From the NCBI RefSeq assembly GCF_025499605.1, contig NZ_JAFMVC010000017.1, positions 48,907-112,906 of the forward strand: 64,000 nucleotides of DNA. Direction: 5' to 3'. Each line of letters starts with the position of its first letter. Position 1 is the first letter of the stretch. The notes under the pieces are model-generated. The model worked only from the letters and a program-made list of their open reading frames with translations. It was not told where the DNA came from and made no database searches. Of this stretch, positions 53,627 to 63,446 are shown one piece after another. The DNA comes from Carboxylicivirga litoralis (GTDB lineage: Bacteria > Bacteroidota > Bacteroidia > Bacteroidales > Marinilabiliaceae). The translations under genes were made by a program, and so were the position numbers.

Positions 53627-54964
53627 TTAACGACGGCGTCCAGTTGGCATTTTTCCCATCATTTTGCCCATTTTATTACCGGTCGTCATCATCTTCATGA
53701 CTTTGCGCGTATCGTCAAACTGCTTGATCAAACGATTCACTTCCTGAATGGTTGTTCCACTACCTGCTGCGATACGTTTTTTACGGCTTCCGTTAATAAT
53801 GCCCGGTTGCTCACGCTCTGCCGGTGTCATCGAACGAATAATTGCTTCAATCCCTTTAAAGGCATCATCGTCAAAATCGATATTCTTCAGCATCTTACCC
53901 ATTCCAGGAATCATGGCTGCCAAATCCTTCAGGTTACCCATCTTTTTGATTTGCTGAATCTGCTTCAAGAAATCGTCGAAGTTAAACTGGTTCTTGGCAA
54001 TCTTCTTCTGCAGCTTACGGGCTTCTTCTTCATCGTATTGCTCTTGAGCACGCTCTACAAGTGAAACGATATCACCCATACCCAAAATACGGTCGGCCAT
54101 ACGATTCGGGTGGAACACATCCAATGCTTCCATCTTTTCGCCAGTACCAACAAATTTAATTGGCTTATCAACAACACTACGAATCGATAATGCAGCACCA
54201 CCACGTGTATCACCGTCTAACTTGGTTAGTACTACACCATCAAAGTCTAAGCGGTCGTTAAACTCCTTGGCTGTATTCACCGCATCCTGACCAGTCATCG
54301 AGTCAACCACAAACAGAATCTCATCCGGAGTTACAGCTTTCTTAACAGCTGAAATCTCTTCCATCATCTGCTCATCAATCGCTAAACGACCGGCGGTATC
54401 GATGATAACAACATCGTGTGCTCCTTTTTTAGCCTGTGCAATACCATCTTTGGCCAGTTTAACCGGGTCTTTACACCCCTCTTCGGTATAAACCGTGGCA
54501 CCTATCTGCTCACCCAGTACCTGCAACTGGTTAATCGCTGCCGGACGATAAACATCGCCAGCCACCAATAAAGGATTCTTGCTACGCTTAGTTTTTAATA
54601 AATTGGCCAGCTTACCGGTAAATGTGGTTTTACCAGAACCTTGCAAACCTGCAATCAGAATAATACTTGGTGAACCGTTAAGGTTGATGTCGATTGACGT
54701 ACCACCCATTAAAACAGCCAGCTCGTCATGAACCAGCTTCACCATCATCTCACCTGGTTTAACAGCATTTAGCACGTTTTGGCCCATGGCCTTTTGCTTT
54801 ACTGTTTCGGTAAAGGTTTTGGCGGTTTTATAGTTAACATCGGCATCTAATAATGCACGACGAATATCCTTAAGTGTCTCGGCAATATTTAGTTCGGTGA
54901 TTTTACTCTCACCTTTCAGTAGTTTAAATGACCTCTCCAGCCTTTCGCTCAGATTCTCAAACAT
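53627..54964 (-). CDS. ffh: Signal recognition particle protein Ffh
   Basis: This 445-residue GTPase binds signal sequences and 4.5S RNA to target proteins to the membrane. The N-domain, the G-domain with P-loop GLQGSGKTTFTGKLA, DTAGRL and TKLDGDTRGGAALS, and the Met-rich M-domain (MIPGMGKMLKNI, then GSGTTIQEVNRLIKQF and MMKMMTTGNKMGKMMGKM) are all present. Length is normal. A -7-like box lies about 26 bp upstream. It is divergent from the wza gene. Confidence 0.98.
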   Translation of the reverse strand: MFENLSERLERSFKLLKGESKITELNIAETLKDIRRALLDADVNYKTAKTFTETVKQKAMGQNVLNAVKPGEMMVKLVHDELAVLMGGTSIDINLNGSPSIILIAGLQGSGKTTFTGKLANLLKTKRSKNPLLVAGDVYRPAAINQLQVLGEQIGATVYTEEGCKDPVKLAKDGIAQAKKGAHDVVIIDTAGRLAIDEQMMEEISAVKKAVTPDEILFVVDSMTGQDAVNTAKEFNDRLDFDGVVLTKLDGDTRGGAALSIRSVVDKPIKFVGTGEKMEALDVFHPNRMADRILGMGDIVSLVERAQEQYDEEEARKLQKKIAKNQFNFDDFLKQIQQIKKMGNLKDLAAMIPGMGKMLKNIDFDDDAFKGIEAIIRSMTPAEREQPGIINGSRKKRIAAGSGTTIQEVNRLIKQFDDTRKVMKMMTTGNKMGKMMGKMPTGRRR

Positions 54965-54989
54965 TCCTGTAACTATTTTAAATTTTGTG

Positions 54990-54997
54990 CAAAATTA
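54990..54997 (-). promoter_or_regulatory. Candidate -7 box of ffh
   Basis: TAATTTTG on the minus strand matches TAnnTTTG, 26 bp before the ffh start. A -33 element is not seen at the expected distance. Confidence 0.35.
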
Positions 54998-55218
54998 AAA
55001 AATTATAACAGATAGTTGTTAGTTTTTTATACAGAAGTGAATGCAAATAATAAAACCTAAAGCATGATCTAAAAAAGGAGAACTCACTTTCTCTCATGCC
55101 ACGCTGATAATCTGCCATTTACAAACAACAATACTAATTACTGACAATTTTCAACGCATTTAACCGTTTATTTATTTTAATCATAGTCGGAATAAAGCCT
55201 GGAAAACGAATAAAAACT

Positions 55219-55226
55219 TATTTTTG
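55219..55226 (+). promoter_or_regulatory. Candidate -7 box of the wza-wzc unit
   Basis: TATTTTTG matches TAnnTTTG, about 97 bp before the wza ATG at 55323. No TTTG/TTG lies at the usual -33 distance. Confidence 0.35.
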
Positions 55227-55322
55227 CATAAAATATGAGCAACTCTATCTTTTTTCTATTTTTATAGCTACTAAACACTCAAAATAGCAATGCACACATA
55301 TAATTGTAATCAAACCAAACAC

Positions 55323-56099
55323 ATGAAGTTTTTACCAAAATTAGCTGGTTTCTTGTTTGTTGTTTCACTATTCTCAAGTTGTATCCCACAAAAAGAAATT
55401 GTTTTATTACAGGATAAAAGTGACGATAGAAATTACCAAAATCCTTTTCAGCCGCTCGATAACATTACTGATAAATACTTCCTTCAACCGAATGATTACT
55501 TATTTATTAATGTTTCAACACCAGATCCAAAAATCTCAGAATTCTTTAACCAGTCACAAAGTGGTAATGCAACTACGCAGCGCAACCAGAACTTCTTTTT
55601 TTATCAATTAGATGATTCGATGAATATTGATTTCCCGTATGTAGGTAAAATCAATATGAGCAATTGCAATGTTAGAATGGGTAAAGAACGCGTGCAGGAA
55701 GCGCTTAAACCCTTCCTTAAAGAATACAGCCTGACCTTTAAATTGGCATCAAATACGTTTACAGCTCTTGGAGAGTTTAGAAAACAAGGGGTGATTATAA
55801 TGCAAAAAGAGCAAGTCACCATTTTTGAAGCCGTGGCCATGGCGGGCGGTGTTACCCCATTTGGTAAACAACGAAAAATGAAATTGGTGCGTCAACTACC
55901 GGATGGGCCTGTTACTTATCAGATTGATTTGACCGATAAAAACATTGTCAATTCAGAGTATTATTACATCTACCCTAACGACATGCTTTATGTACGTCCA
56001 ATGAAAGCTAAACAGTTAGGCATTGGCGAATCATTCTCAATCGGAATTATCACTACCGCTTTAGCTCTTTACCTGACCTTACAAACCATTATCAACTAA
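55323..56099 (+). CDS. wza: Polysaccharide export lipoprotein (Wza family)
   Basis: This 258-residue outer-membrane export protein is read from the ATG at 55323, which opens a signal peptide ending in a lipobox (LFSSCIPQK). It has a Poly_export domain (NYQNPFQPLDNITDKYFL, YLFINVSTPDPKISEFF), a SLBB-like region (TFTALGEFRKQGVIIMQKEQ) and a C-terminal hydrophobic helix (SIGIITTALALYLTLQTI). It would form the outer-membrane channel for capsule or exopolysaccharide with the Wzc partner encoded 9 bp downstream. No polymerase, flippase or glycosyltransferase gene follows, so the rest of the pathway is elsewhere. Confidence 0.92.
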   Translation: MKFLPKLAGFLFVVSLFSSCIPQKEIVLLQDKSDDRNYQNPFQPLDNITDKYFLQPNDYLFINVSTPDPKISEFFNQSQSGNATTQRNQNFFFYQLDDSMNIDFPYVGKINMSNCNVRMGKERVQEALKPFLKEYSLTFKLASNTFTALGEFRKQGVIIMQKEQVTIFEAVAMAGGVTPFGKQRKMKLVRQLPDGPVTYQIDLTDKNIVNSEYYYIYPNDMLYVRPMKAKQLGIGESFSIGIITTALALYLTLQTIIN

Positions 56100-56108
56100 T
56101 TTGAATTC

Positions 56109-58490
56109 ATGTCGCCCGAAACACATAATTCTCAACCGAACAATTCGTTATTTAACATAGACATAAAACGCTTTATCCAGGATTTAATACACTACTGGTG
56201 GCTGTTTGCCATAACTATTCCCATCAGTTTATTAAGTGTATTTATGGTGCATCGCTATATCCATCCGGTTTATAGCGCCACCATCACTCTATTAATGGAA
56301 GAACGCGGCGATGTGATGCCGAAAAACGATATTATGCAAGGATTTGGTTTAACCCCTGGACAACGAAGCGTTGATAACCAGATTGCCATCCTTACCTCTT
56401 GGGATATTGTGCAGCAAACCATCGATCAACTTGATTTTCATGTGAGCTATTATGCCGAAGGTCGCTTGAAAAATACAGAAATGTATCGTAGCACTAATTA
56501 TGTGATAGAATTTGATTCTGCCTATCCTCAATTAATTAATGTGCCAATCTATGTTGTTCCGCTAGACGACAAAAAATGCGAGATTAGAGTTGAAGCTGAA
56601 AACGGAGGCAGCACTTATCTTTATCAGAGTAAAACAAGTGGAGGAACAGTTGGTCCCATCAACTTTGATACAACTGTTAATTATAACGAGACGGTTAAAA
56701 CACCTTGGGCCAATTTTAAGGTAGTTCCTCGCAACCCTAATAATCACTCGAACATTGAGCAATATTTTATTTTTAACAATCCCCGCACCTTAGCTAGCCA
56801 ATATAAGAGTAAACTTAGAGCTCAACTACCAAGCGAAGGATCTTCTATTATTAGAGTTTCGATGACTGGTAAAAACAACAATAAAAACCAGGTTTTCCTA
56901 AATAAGCTGGCTGAAGTTTTCATTGCCAATAACCTCAAACAAAAGAATTTAATAGCCACCAATACCATTGATTTCATTAGTCAACAGCTGGTTGTGATAG
57001 CAGATACACTGCAGTTAACAGGCTCTGAACTAAGTCAGTTTAGAACTGATAACCGAATTCAAAGCGTTTCGGCCAAAGCGGAATACTTATTTAGTGGTAT
57101 GCAGGAAATCGATCAGAAACTTACTGAGTTAGAGATAAAGAAAAGTTACTACTTGTATTTAAAAGACTATTTCTCTGCTGATTTAACCGAAGAGCATGTA
57201 CTCGCCCCTGCCATGTATGAAATGGAAAACAGTATCCTTAGTGAGCAGATTAAAGCTATTATGGAACTTAACTCGCAGCGTTTATCAATTGGCTTGTATG
57301 GTGAGCAACTGAATCTGGCAAACAAAGATTTAGTAAATCAAATTGAAATTGCACGTCAGACACTCTTAAAAACCATAACCAGTCAGCTGAGTGTTTTTGA
57401 AAATAATAGGAAGCGTTTAATGGCCGAAAAACACAAGAATGAGCAAGAATTATATGGTCTGCCCGAAACTGAGCGCAGACTACTGGGCATTGAGCGTAAA
57501 TTTGAATTGAGTAATGAAGTATATACATTTTTATTACGAAAGCAGTCAGAGGCTCAGATACAAAAAGCATCCAACACGCCTGATCATCAAGTATTGGAAA
57601 GTGCTCGATTCTCAGGACAAGTATCACCAGATAAAGCAGGTAACCAGAAAAAAGCTTTATTACTTGGAATCATTATTCCTTTAGTATTTCTGGCGTTACG
57701 CCAATTGCTGAATAACAAAATCATCGATATAGAGGATATTGAACGCATCACTTCACTCCCGGTTATAGGAAATATCATACACAATCCCAATGATGAATCC
57801 AACGTGGTTAATTCGCACCCTAAATCTGTTGTTACCGAAACTTTCAGACGCGTTAGAACACGCATAGAATTCATGAATAAAGGTATTGAATCGCCTATTA
57901 TTGGCGTTTCATCATCGATGCCTGGCGAAGGAAAAACATTTTGCGCCTTAAATATGTCGGCTGCCTTTGCGCTTAGTGGCAAGAAAACAGCATTACTTGG
58001 TTTTGACATGCGTAAACCAGGTATGAATAAAATTTTTGATAGTCATAACCAGCTGGGTATTTCAAATTACCTGATTGGACAAGTAGAATACGAAGATATA
58101 TTGATGGAATCGGGACAAGAAAACCTGACAATTATACCTTCAGGTAACGTTCCTCCGAACCCTTCAGAACTGATTAGTTCTGATAAAACAGGGATATTGA
58201 TTAAAAAACTAAAATCAGAATTTGACATTATCATTCTAGATACACCTCCAATGGGCATTGTTTCTGACCCCTACTTGTTAGCACGCCATACGGATACATT
58301 GGTATTTTTAGTCCGTCAACAACATACGATTAAAACGGTTCTTGCGCAAACTATTAAAAACATGCGAGAAGAAGAAATTACAAATGTTGGTATCCTCTTA
58401 AATGACATTCATGCTAAAAGGCATAAATATGGCTATGGTTACGGATACGGTTACGGTTACGGGTATGGTCACGGCTATTATGAAGAATAA
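56109..58490 (+). CDS. wzc: Polysaccharide co-polymerase and tyrosine kinase (Wzc/BY-kinase)
   Basis: This 793-residue inner-membrane protein has an N-terminal Wzz domain with one helix near 35-50 (HYWWLFAITIPISLLSVFMV), a long periplasmic coiled-coil region, a second helix near 515-530, and a cytoplasmic BY-kinase domain. Walker A is SSMPGEGKTF (near 600), Walker A' is LLGFDMRKPG, and Walker B is IIILDTPPMG. The C-terminus is a tyrosine-rich tail with seven YG pairs and a final YYEE, the expected autophosphorylation cluster. It controls chain length and export with Wza. It follows wza by 9 bp. Confidence 0.95.
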   Translation: MSPETHNSQPNNSLFNIDIKRFIQDLIHYWWLFAITIPISLLSVFMVHRYIHPVYSATITLLMEERGDVMPKNDIMQGFGLTPGQRSVDNQIAILTSWDIVQQTIDQLDFHVSYYAEGRLKNTEMYRSTNYVIEFDSAYPQLINVPIYVVPLDDKKCEIRVEAENGGSTYLYQSKTSGGTVGPINFDTTVNYNETVKTPWANFKVVPRNPNNHSNIEQYFIFNNPRTLASQYKSKLRAQLPSEGSSIIRVSMTGKNNNKNQVFLNKLAEVFIANNLKQKNLIATNTIDFISQQLVVIADTLQLTGSELSQFRTDNRIQSVSAKAEYLFSGMQEIDQKLTELEIKKSYYLYLKDYFSADLTEEHVLAPAMYEMENSILSEQIKAIMELNSQRLSIGLYGEQLNLANKDLVNQIEIARQTLLKTITSQLSVFENNRKRLMAEKHKNEQELYGLPETERRLLGIERKFELSNEVYTFLLRKQSEAQIQKASNTPDHQVLESARFSGQVSPDKAGNQKKALLLGIIIPLVFLALRQLLNNKIIDIEDIERITSLPVIGNIIHNPNDESNVVNSHPKSVVTETFRRVRTRIEFMNKGIESPIIGVSSSMPGEGKTFCALNMSAAFALSGKKTALLGFDMRKPGMNKIFDSHNQLGISNYLIGQVEYEDILMESGQENLTIIPSGNVPPNPSELISSDKTGILIKKLKSEFDIIILDTPPMGIVSDPYLLARHTDTLVFLVRQQHTIKTVLAQTIKNMREEEITNVGILLNDIHAKRHKYGYGYGYGYGYGYGHGYYEE

Positions 58491-58530
58491 TTAACATTAT
58501 TGCTATTTAATTTATTATTGTCGTAATTTA

Positions 58531-58557
58531 CATGGTAATCAATCACTTATTACCATG
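58531..58557 (+). promoter_or_regulatory. Hairpin that masks the start codon of the META lipoprotein gene
   Basis: CATGGTAA (58531-58538) pairs exactly with TTACCATG (58550-58557), whose last three bases are the ATG start codon of the next gene. The loop is 11 nt. In mRNA this stem would hide the start, suggesting translational control. Confidence 0.5.
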
Positions 58558-59241
58558 AAGTACTCTATTTACATTACCCTATCGTTAGTTCTTTTGGCTT
58601 GTTTCTCAAGTGGAAATAAGCAAGACACTAAAGCTACGAAATCTGATACTTCAGTTTTATTTGTAGCTCCGTACAAAGTTGATTGTGTTGGTGTTGGCCC
58701 GATGAATTGTCTTCTGGTTAAAAGAGAAATCAACCAACAATGGGAAAACTTCTATTCGCCAATTAAAGGCTTTCAGCACGAGGCAGGAATATCATATAAA
58801 ATTAAAGTAAAAACCAGGAAGAAGAAGAATATACCTGCAGATGCCTCATCTTTAGCTTATGAATTAATAGAAATCATTGAATCGCATCCATATAATCCAA
58901 ACACTCAAGTATTGCACGACATCTGGGGTGTTGTTGAAGTGATGGGTGAAAATCCTTTAAAATCAAATTGCGAACAAACCATTGAAATTAATCTAGCCGA
59001 TAGCATTGCTATGGGGAAAGGTGGCTGCAATAACTATAGAGGCGAAATATCGATACTGGAAAACAGTAATCGAATCAAGTTTAAAAATATTTTAGCCTCA
59101 CGTCGCACCTGCCCCCATCAAAGCTTGGAAAATAAATACATACAAACTTTGAATCAAGTGGATGCCTACTTTAGGTTCAACCAAAATCTCTATTTGTTGC
59201 ACAATGATACAGTCATCATTAAATGCAAGCGCATGGATTAA
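58555..59241 (+). CDS. META/DUF4377-domain lipoprotein
   Basis: This 228-residue protein has a lipobox (LLACFSSGNK). A first domain (about 35-105, VDCVGVGPMNCLLVKRE, FQHEAGISYKIKVK) resembles DUF4377. A second (about 120-228) is META/HslJ-like with IWGVVEVMG and GKGGCNNYRGEI. In other bacteria META proteins (HslJ) are linked to stress and antibiotic resistance; here the role is unknown. It follows wzc by 64 bp, with a stem masking its start codon, and is closed by a strong terminator. Confidence 0.8.
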   Translation: MKYSIYITLSLVLLACFSSGNKQDTKATKSDTSVLFVAPYKVDCVGVGPMNCLLVKREINQQWENFYSPIKGFQHEAGISYKIKVKTRKKKNIPADASSLAYELIEIIESHPYNPNTQVLHDIWGVVEVMGENPLKSNCEQTIEINLADSIAMGKGGCNNYRGEISILENSNRIKFKNILASRRTCPHQSLENKYIQTLNQVDAYFRFNQNLYLLHNDTVIIKCKRMD

Positions 59242-59250
59242 TAGAATAAA

Positions 59251-59284
59251 AAAATGGCCGATAGTATAATCTACCGGCCATTTA
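59251..59284. terminator. Bidirectional hairpin terminator
   Basis: AAATGGCCG (59252-59260) pairs with CGGCCATTT (59275-59283), with inner TAG/CTA pairing. A-rich sequence precedes and T-rich follows. It lies between the convergent META lipoprotein and decarboxylase beta-subunit genes. Confidence 0.85.
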
Positions 59285-59303
59285 TATATTTCTAATGTAT
59301 TTT

Positions 59304-60560
59304 TTACATCAAGAATGATAACAGAATACCCGCTGCTACTGCCGAGCCAATTACACCAGAAACGTTTGGTGCCATGGCATGCATTAGCAAGTGATTGTTC
59401 GGGTCACTTTTCAATCCTTCGTGCTGAACAACACGCGCTGAATCGGGTACTGCTGATACTCCAGCCGCTCCGATTAATGGATTAATTTTGTTATCGCCTT
59501 TTAAGAAAACATTCATTAAGCGAGCAAATAATAAACCACCAGCTGTAGCCACCATAAACGAAACAGCACCTAAGCCAAAGATTTTCAACGAATCTGTTGT
59601 CAAGAAATAATCGGCCTGAGTTGATGCCCCAACAGTGATACCCAATAAAATAGTAACGATATTAATCATTGAGTTACGCGCTGTATCAGCTAAACGTTCA
59701 GTTACACCAGACTCTTTTAATAAGTTTCCGAAGAACAACATACCTAATAGTGGTAATGCTGATGGTGAGATAAACGTCGTTAGTAATAAGCCAATAATCG
59801 GGAACATGATTTTCTCTGTCTTCGAAACGGCGCGCGGAGGTTTCATTTTAATTGTACGCTCATGCTTTGGAATAATTAAGCGCATAATTGGAGGCTGAAT
59901 CACCGGCACCAATGCCATGTATGAATAGGCTGCAATAGCAATCGCTCCCATCAAGGTTGGCGCTAACTTCGACGACAAGAAAATTGCCGTAGGACCATCT
60001 GCTCCACCGATAATGCCAATTGCACCTGCTTCCTGAGGTGTAAAGCCCATCCATGATGCCCCTAAGAATGTAGCAAAAATACCTACCTGAGCAGCAGCTC
60101 CAAGAATCATTAACTTTGGATTGGAAATCAATGACGAAAAGTCGGTCATGGCTCCAATACCCAAGAAAATTAATGGCGGATAAACCCCTTGTTGTACACC
60201 AAAGTATAAGTAGTTTAATACAGAACCCTCTTCGTAAAGACCAATTTTATACCCCTCTAAAAATGGGATATTACCCAAAATTACACCGGTACCAATTGGA
60301 ATTAATAAAAGTGGTTCGTAATCATATTTAATGGCCAGAAAAATAAAGAACAACCCCACACCAATCATAATCAGGTGTGTGAAGTGCACGTTATGAAATC
60401 CTGTAAAATTCCAGAATGTTTCCAGCCCTTTTGATGCATGATCCATAAAGGTGTCGCCAGCAGCATCTGGGCCGGCAGCGAACGCTTCAAAACCACCTCC
60501 AATAAACTGAAGGCTGAAAAGAAGCGATAAAACACCAAAAAGAGTGATAAATCTTTTCAT
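59304..60560 (-). CDS. Na+-translocating decarboxylase beta subunit
   Basis: This 418-residue inner-membrane protein belongs to the OadB/MmdB/GcdB family, which couples decarboxylation of carboxybiotin to Na+ export. Signature segments are GAMTDFSSLISNPKLMILGA, the conserved GIIGGADGPTAIFL (with the functional Asp), and a late GVSAVPDSARVVQHEG. The N-terminal stretch of about 60 residues has a signal-like helix and a spacer before the core. As the last gene of the mce-alpha-OadG-biotin operon, it most likely serves methylmalonyl-CoA decarboxylase. Oxaloacetate decarboxylase is less likely because the alpha subunit is of the acyl-CoA carboxyltransferase type. Confidence 0.95.
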   Translation of the reverse strand: MKRFITLFGVLSLLFSLQFIGGGFEAFAAGPDAAGDTFMDHASKGLETFWNFTGFHNVHFTHLIMIGVGLFFIFLAIKYDYEPLLLIPIGTGVILGNIPFLEGYKIGLYEEGSVLNYLYFGVQQGVYPPLIFLGIGAMTDFSSLISNPKLMILGAAAQVGIFATFLGASWMGFTPQEAGAIGIIGGADGPTAIFLSSKLAPTLMGAIAIAAYSYMALVPVIQPPIMRLIIPKHERTIKMKPPRAVSKTEKIMFPIIGLLLTTFISPSALPLLGMLFFGNLLKESGVTERLADTARNSMINIVTILLGITVGASTQADYFLTTDSLKIFGLGAVSFMVATAGGLLFARLMNVFLKGDNKINPLIGAAGVSAVPDSARVVQHEGLKSDPNNHLLMHAMAPNVSGVIGSAVAAGILLSFLM

Positions 60561-60598
60561 AATTAATTTTTATTCAATAGCATAACTTCACAATGAAA

Positions 60599-61027
60599 TT
60601 ACACCATTTCAATTAATACATCGTTTTGTAATACTGCATCACCAACTGATACTTTAACAGAAGAAACTGTACCGTCTTTTTCAGCCAATACGTTGTTTTC
60701 CATTTTCATGGCTTCCATAATCAACAAAACGTCACCCTTTTTCACGGTGTCACCTTCGTTAACCAATACTTTGAAGATGTTACCAGGAAGCGGTGCATTC
60801 ACCTTAATGGCTTTGCCACCGTCTTTTTTAGTAATAAAGCCTTCACCTGGTTTACGCTGTATTTCTTTACGAACCAACTTAGGTGTTTTGGCTGTCTTTT
60901 TAACTTCCTGATGAATTTCTACTTCATACTTTGTGCCGTTCACTTCTAATTGAGCGATATTTTCCTCAATATCCTGAAGATGAACATCATATTTATTACC
61001 TCTTATGGTAAAACTAAACTTTTTCAT
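60599..61027 (-). CDS. Biotin carboxyl carrier subunit of the decarboxylase
   Basis: This 142-residue protein has a C-terminal biotinyl domain with the biotin lysine in [10 protein letters not shown] (near 108-112) and an N-terminal segment ([20 protein letters not shown]). A linker rich in Lys and Pro joins them. It moves the carboxyl group between the alpha and beta subunits. It lies 7 bp after the OadG gene and 39 bp before the beta subunit gene. Confidence 0.95.
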   Translation of the reverse strand: MKKFSFTIRGNKYDVHLQDIEENIAQLEVNGTKYEVEIHQEVKKTAKTPKLVRKEIQRKPGEGFITKKDGGKAIKVNAPLPGNIFKVLVNEGDTVKKGDVLLIMEAMKMENNVLAEKDGTVSSVKVSVGDAVLQNDVLIEMV

Positions 61028-61033
61028 GTCCTG

Positions 61034-61396
61034 TTATCTGGGGAAATTAACATTGTTAAAACTATACACTTTAGAACTCCATGGAGAGTAACGTTTTTTC
61101 ACCTCTTTAATGGTGATCACATTACTTTCTTCATCGTGCTGTTCGTTGAAATACATATGCAAAGCCATGGCAATAGCCGCATTGGTCTCACCAGTGATAA
61201 CCAATTCATCATCTTCTACAGCCACATCTTTCTTTGCCATTCTGTTTTTCTTACGAAGCGCTCGTTTTGTGCCCCATGTTAAAATTTTGGGGACCGTTAA
61301 AAACACGCCGATTAAGAACACCAAAGCCACAAATACAATGAACCAACCTAATACGGTAATGGTCCACGTCATCGAGTCTACGATTAATAAATTCAT
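61034..61396 (-). CDS. OadG-family (delta/gamma) subunit of the decarboxylase
   Basis: This 120-residue protein has one N-terminal membrane helix (WTITVLGWFIVFVALVFLIG) and a cytoplasmic part with MALHMYFNEQHDEESNVITI, as in OadG/MmdD proteins that hold the complex together. It is located 12 bp after the alpha-subunit gene. In the Veillonella enzyme the equivalent subunit is MmdD. Confidence 0.9.
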   Translation of the reverse strand: MNLLIVDSMTWTITVLGWFIVFVALVFLIGVFLTVPKILTWGTKRALRKKNRMAKKDVAVEDDELVITGETNAAIAMALHMYFNEQHDEESNVITIKEVKKRYSPWSSKVYSFNNVNFPR

Positions 61397-61407
61397 ATTT
61401 CTGTGGT

Positions 61408-62967
61408 TTAAAGTGGAATATTCGAGTGTTTCTTAGGAGGATTTGTTACTTTCTTAGTTTGTAAATTCTGGAAAGCTCTAATCACTCTAAAACGTGTATT
61501 TCGTGGCTCAATAACATCGTCAATATAACCATAAGAAGCCGCCTGATATGGATTAGCAAATGAGTCTTCGTATTCGTCGGTCTTTTTCTTAGCATATTCT
61601 GCTTTCTCCTCTTCAGTTTCCAGCTTCGAAATAGCTCTGCCTTCCAATACTTCAATAGCTCCTTTGGCACCCATTACCGCGATTTCCGCCATTGGCCATG
61701 CATAGTTAAAGTCACCCCTCAACTGTTTAGATGACATTACATCGTGTGCTCCACCGTATGACTTACGGATGGTAACAGTTACTTTAGGTACAGTTGCCTC
61801 ACCATAAGCAAACATTAATTTCGCACCATGTATTATAATACCTGCATACTCCTGTCCCGAGCCAGGTAAGAATCCTGGAACATCAACCAATGTTAAGATA
61901 GGAATATTAAAAGCATCACACATTTGCACAAAACGAGCTGCTTTACGCGATGCATCGCAATCTAACACACCTGCCAGATAGTTTGGCTGGTTAGCTACCA
62001 CACCAACCGACTGACCATCTAAACGACAGAATCCGGTAATGATGTTTTTAGCATAGTTACGGTGCACTTCTAAAAACTCACCTTCATCGGCAATAGAGAA
62101 GATAACATCGTTCATATCGTATGGTAAGTTCGGATTATCCGGTACGATATTATTTAATGCATCATCCAAGCGATCAATTGGGTCGTTGCATTCCAATACT
62201 GGAGCTTCCTCCATATTGTTTTGTGGTAAATAAGAAACCAATTTGCGAATTAACAACAAGCCTTCTTCTTCATTCTCACATTTAAAGTGAGCCACACCTG
62301 ACTTAGAAGCATGAACATCTGCACCACCAAGGTCTTCAACTGTGATTTCTTCACCAGTAACAGTTTTAACCACCTTAGGACCTGTCACAAACATATACGA
62401 TGATTCTTCTGTCATCATAATAAAGTCGGTTAATGCAGGCGAATAAACAGCACCTCCGGCACATGGACCAAAAATGGCCGAAATTTGAGGAATAACACCA
62501 GAAGCAAGAATATTACGCTCAAAAATCTCAGCATAACCAGCTAATGAAGTTACACCTTCCTGAATACGAGCACCTCCTGAATCATTGATACCAATAACTG
62601 GAGCTCCTACTTTCATGGCCATGTCCATAATTTTACAGATTTTCTGAGCCATTGTTTCAGACAATGATCCTCCGAATACTGTAAAATCCTGTGCATAAAC
62701 ATACACTACACGACCATCGATAGTACCATGACCTGTTACCACACCATCACCAAGAAACTTGTTCTTTTCCATACCAAAATTGGTACAACGGTGGGTTACA
62801 AACATGTCCAGTTCTTCAAAAGAACCTTCATCTAATAATACTTCAATTCTTTCGCGCGCAGTCATTTTACCTTGCGAATGCTGCTTTTCAATGCGCTTTT
62901 CACCACCACCCAACTTGGCTTCTGAGCGGAGGTCAATTAGTTTCTTAATTTTATCCTGAGTTGACAT
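61408..62967 (-). CDS. mmdA: Methylmalonyl-CoA decarboxylase alpha subunit (carboxyltransferase)
   Basis: This 519-residue acyl-CoA carboxyltransferase subunit has motifs [54 protein letters not shown] and [12 protein letters not shown]. It transfers the carboxyl group from (S)-methylmalonyl-CoA to biotin. Alone it could be the beta subunit of propionyl-CoA carboxylase, but the accompanying OadG, biotin carrier and Na+-pump genes point to the decarboxylase. It lies 32 bp after mce. Together they give propionyl-CoA and drive Na+ out of the cell during succinate-to-propionate fermentation. Confidence 0.94.
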   Translation of the reverse strand: MSTQDKIKKLIDLRSEAKLGGGEKRIEKQHSQGKMTARERIEVLLDEGSFEELDMFVTHRCTNFGMEKNKFLGDGVVTGHGTIDGRVVYVYAQDFTVFGGSLSETMAQKICKIMDMAMKVGAPVIGINDSGGARIQEGVTSLAGYAEIFERNILASGVIPQISAIFGPCAGGAVYSPALTDFIMMTEESSYMFVTGPKVVKTVTGEEITVEDLGGADVHASKSGVAHFKCENEEEGLLLIRKLVSYLPQNNMEEAPVLECNDPIDRLDDALNNIVPDNPNLPYDMNDVIFSIADEGEFLEVHRNYAKNIITGFCRLDGQSVGVVANQPNYLAGVLDCDASRKAARFVQMCDAFNIPILTLVDVPGFLPGSGQEYAGIIIHGAKLMFAYGEATVPKVTVTIRKSYGGAHDVMSSKQLRGDFNYAWPMAEIAVMGAKGAIEVLEGRAISKLETEEEKAEYAKKKTDEYEDSFANPYQAASYGYIDDVIEPRNTRFRVIRAFQNLQTKKVTNPPKKHSNIPL

Positions 62968-62999
62968 ATGAAATTGTACGATTTAGTCAAACGATTAAA

Positions 63000-63410
63000 T
63001 TATTTGTTAGGATCTTCGCAAAGCTCTGTCAATACACCAAAAGTTGATTTTGGATGAAGGAAGCCTATGTTTAAACCTTCTGCACCTTTACGAGGCGCTT
63101 TGTCAATTAATCTTACTCCTTGCTCTTCCGCGAATGTTAACTTTTCAGCTAAATTCTCTACGGCAAAAGCCATGTGGTGAATACCTTCTCCCTTTTTCTC
63201 GATGTACTTACCAATTGGCCCTTCAGAATCTGTTGATTCTAAAAGTTCAATTTTAGTATCACCAACTTTAAAAAACGCAGTCTTCACTTTCTGATCAGCT
63301 ACTTCCTCAACAGCGTAACACTCTAATCCATAAACCTTTTCAAAGAAAGGAATTGCTTCTTTTAAATCTTTAACGGCGATCCCAATGTGCTCAATATGCG
63401 TAGGCTTCAT
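63000..63410 (-). CDS. mce: Methylmalonyl-CoA epimerase
   Basis: This 136-residue vicinal-oxygen-chelate fold enzyme interconverts (R)- and (S)-methylmalonyl-CoA. Motifs include HIEHIGIAVKDLKEAIPFFE at the start (metal His), KIELLESTDSEGPIGKYI, EGIHHMAFAVENL and GFLHPKSTFGVLTEL. I chose the ATG at 63410 (MKPTHIEHIG) because the longer frame adds 13 non-conserved residues. It is the first gene of the five-gene decarboxylase operon; a -7-like box lies 37 bp upstream. Confidence 0.96.
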   Translation of the reverse strand: MKPTHIEHIGIAVKDLKEAIPFFEKVYGLECYAVEEVADQKVKTAFFKVGDTKIELLESTDSEGPIGKYIEKKGEGIHHMAFAVENLAEKLTFAEEQGVRLIDKAPRKGAEGLNIGFLHPKSTFGVLTELCEDPNK

Positions 63411-63446
63411 ATCTAATAATTTATTGTTTAATAAAAAATGAAAGAA

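Larger units (their letters stand above)
54965..55322. other. Intergenic region between ffh and wza
   Basis: This 358-bp A+T-rich divergent region has a TAATTTTG box facing ffh (54990-54997) and a TATTTTTG box facing wza (55219-55226). I see no clear RNA gene, hairpin or ORF in the remainder. Confidence 0.5.

Noticed and set aside
61408..62967. Propionyl-CoA carboxylase as the function of this operon
   Set aside because: No biotin carboxylase subunit is present, whereas OadG, biotin carrier and the Na+-pumping beta subunit are, which fits a decarboxylase.
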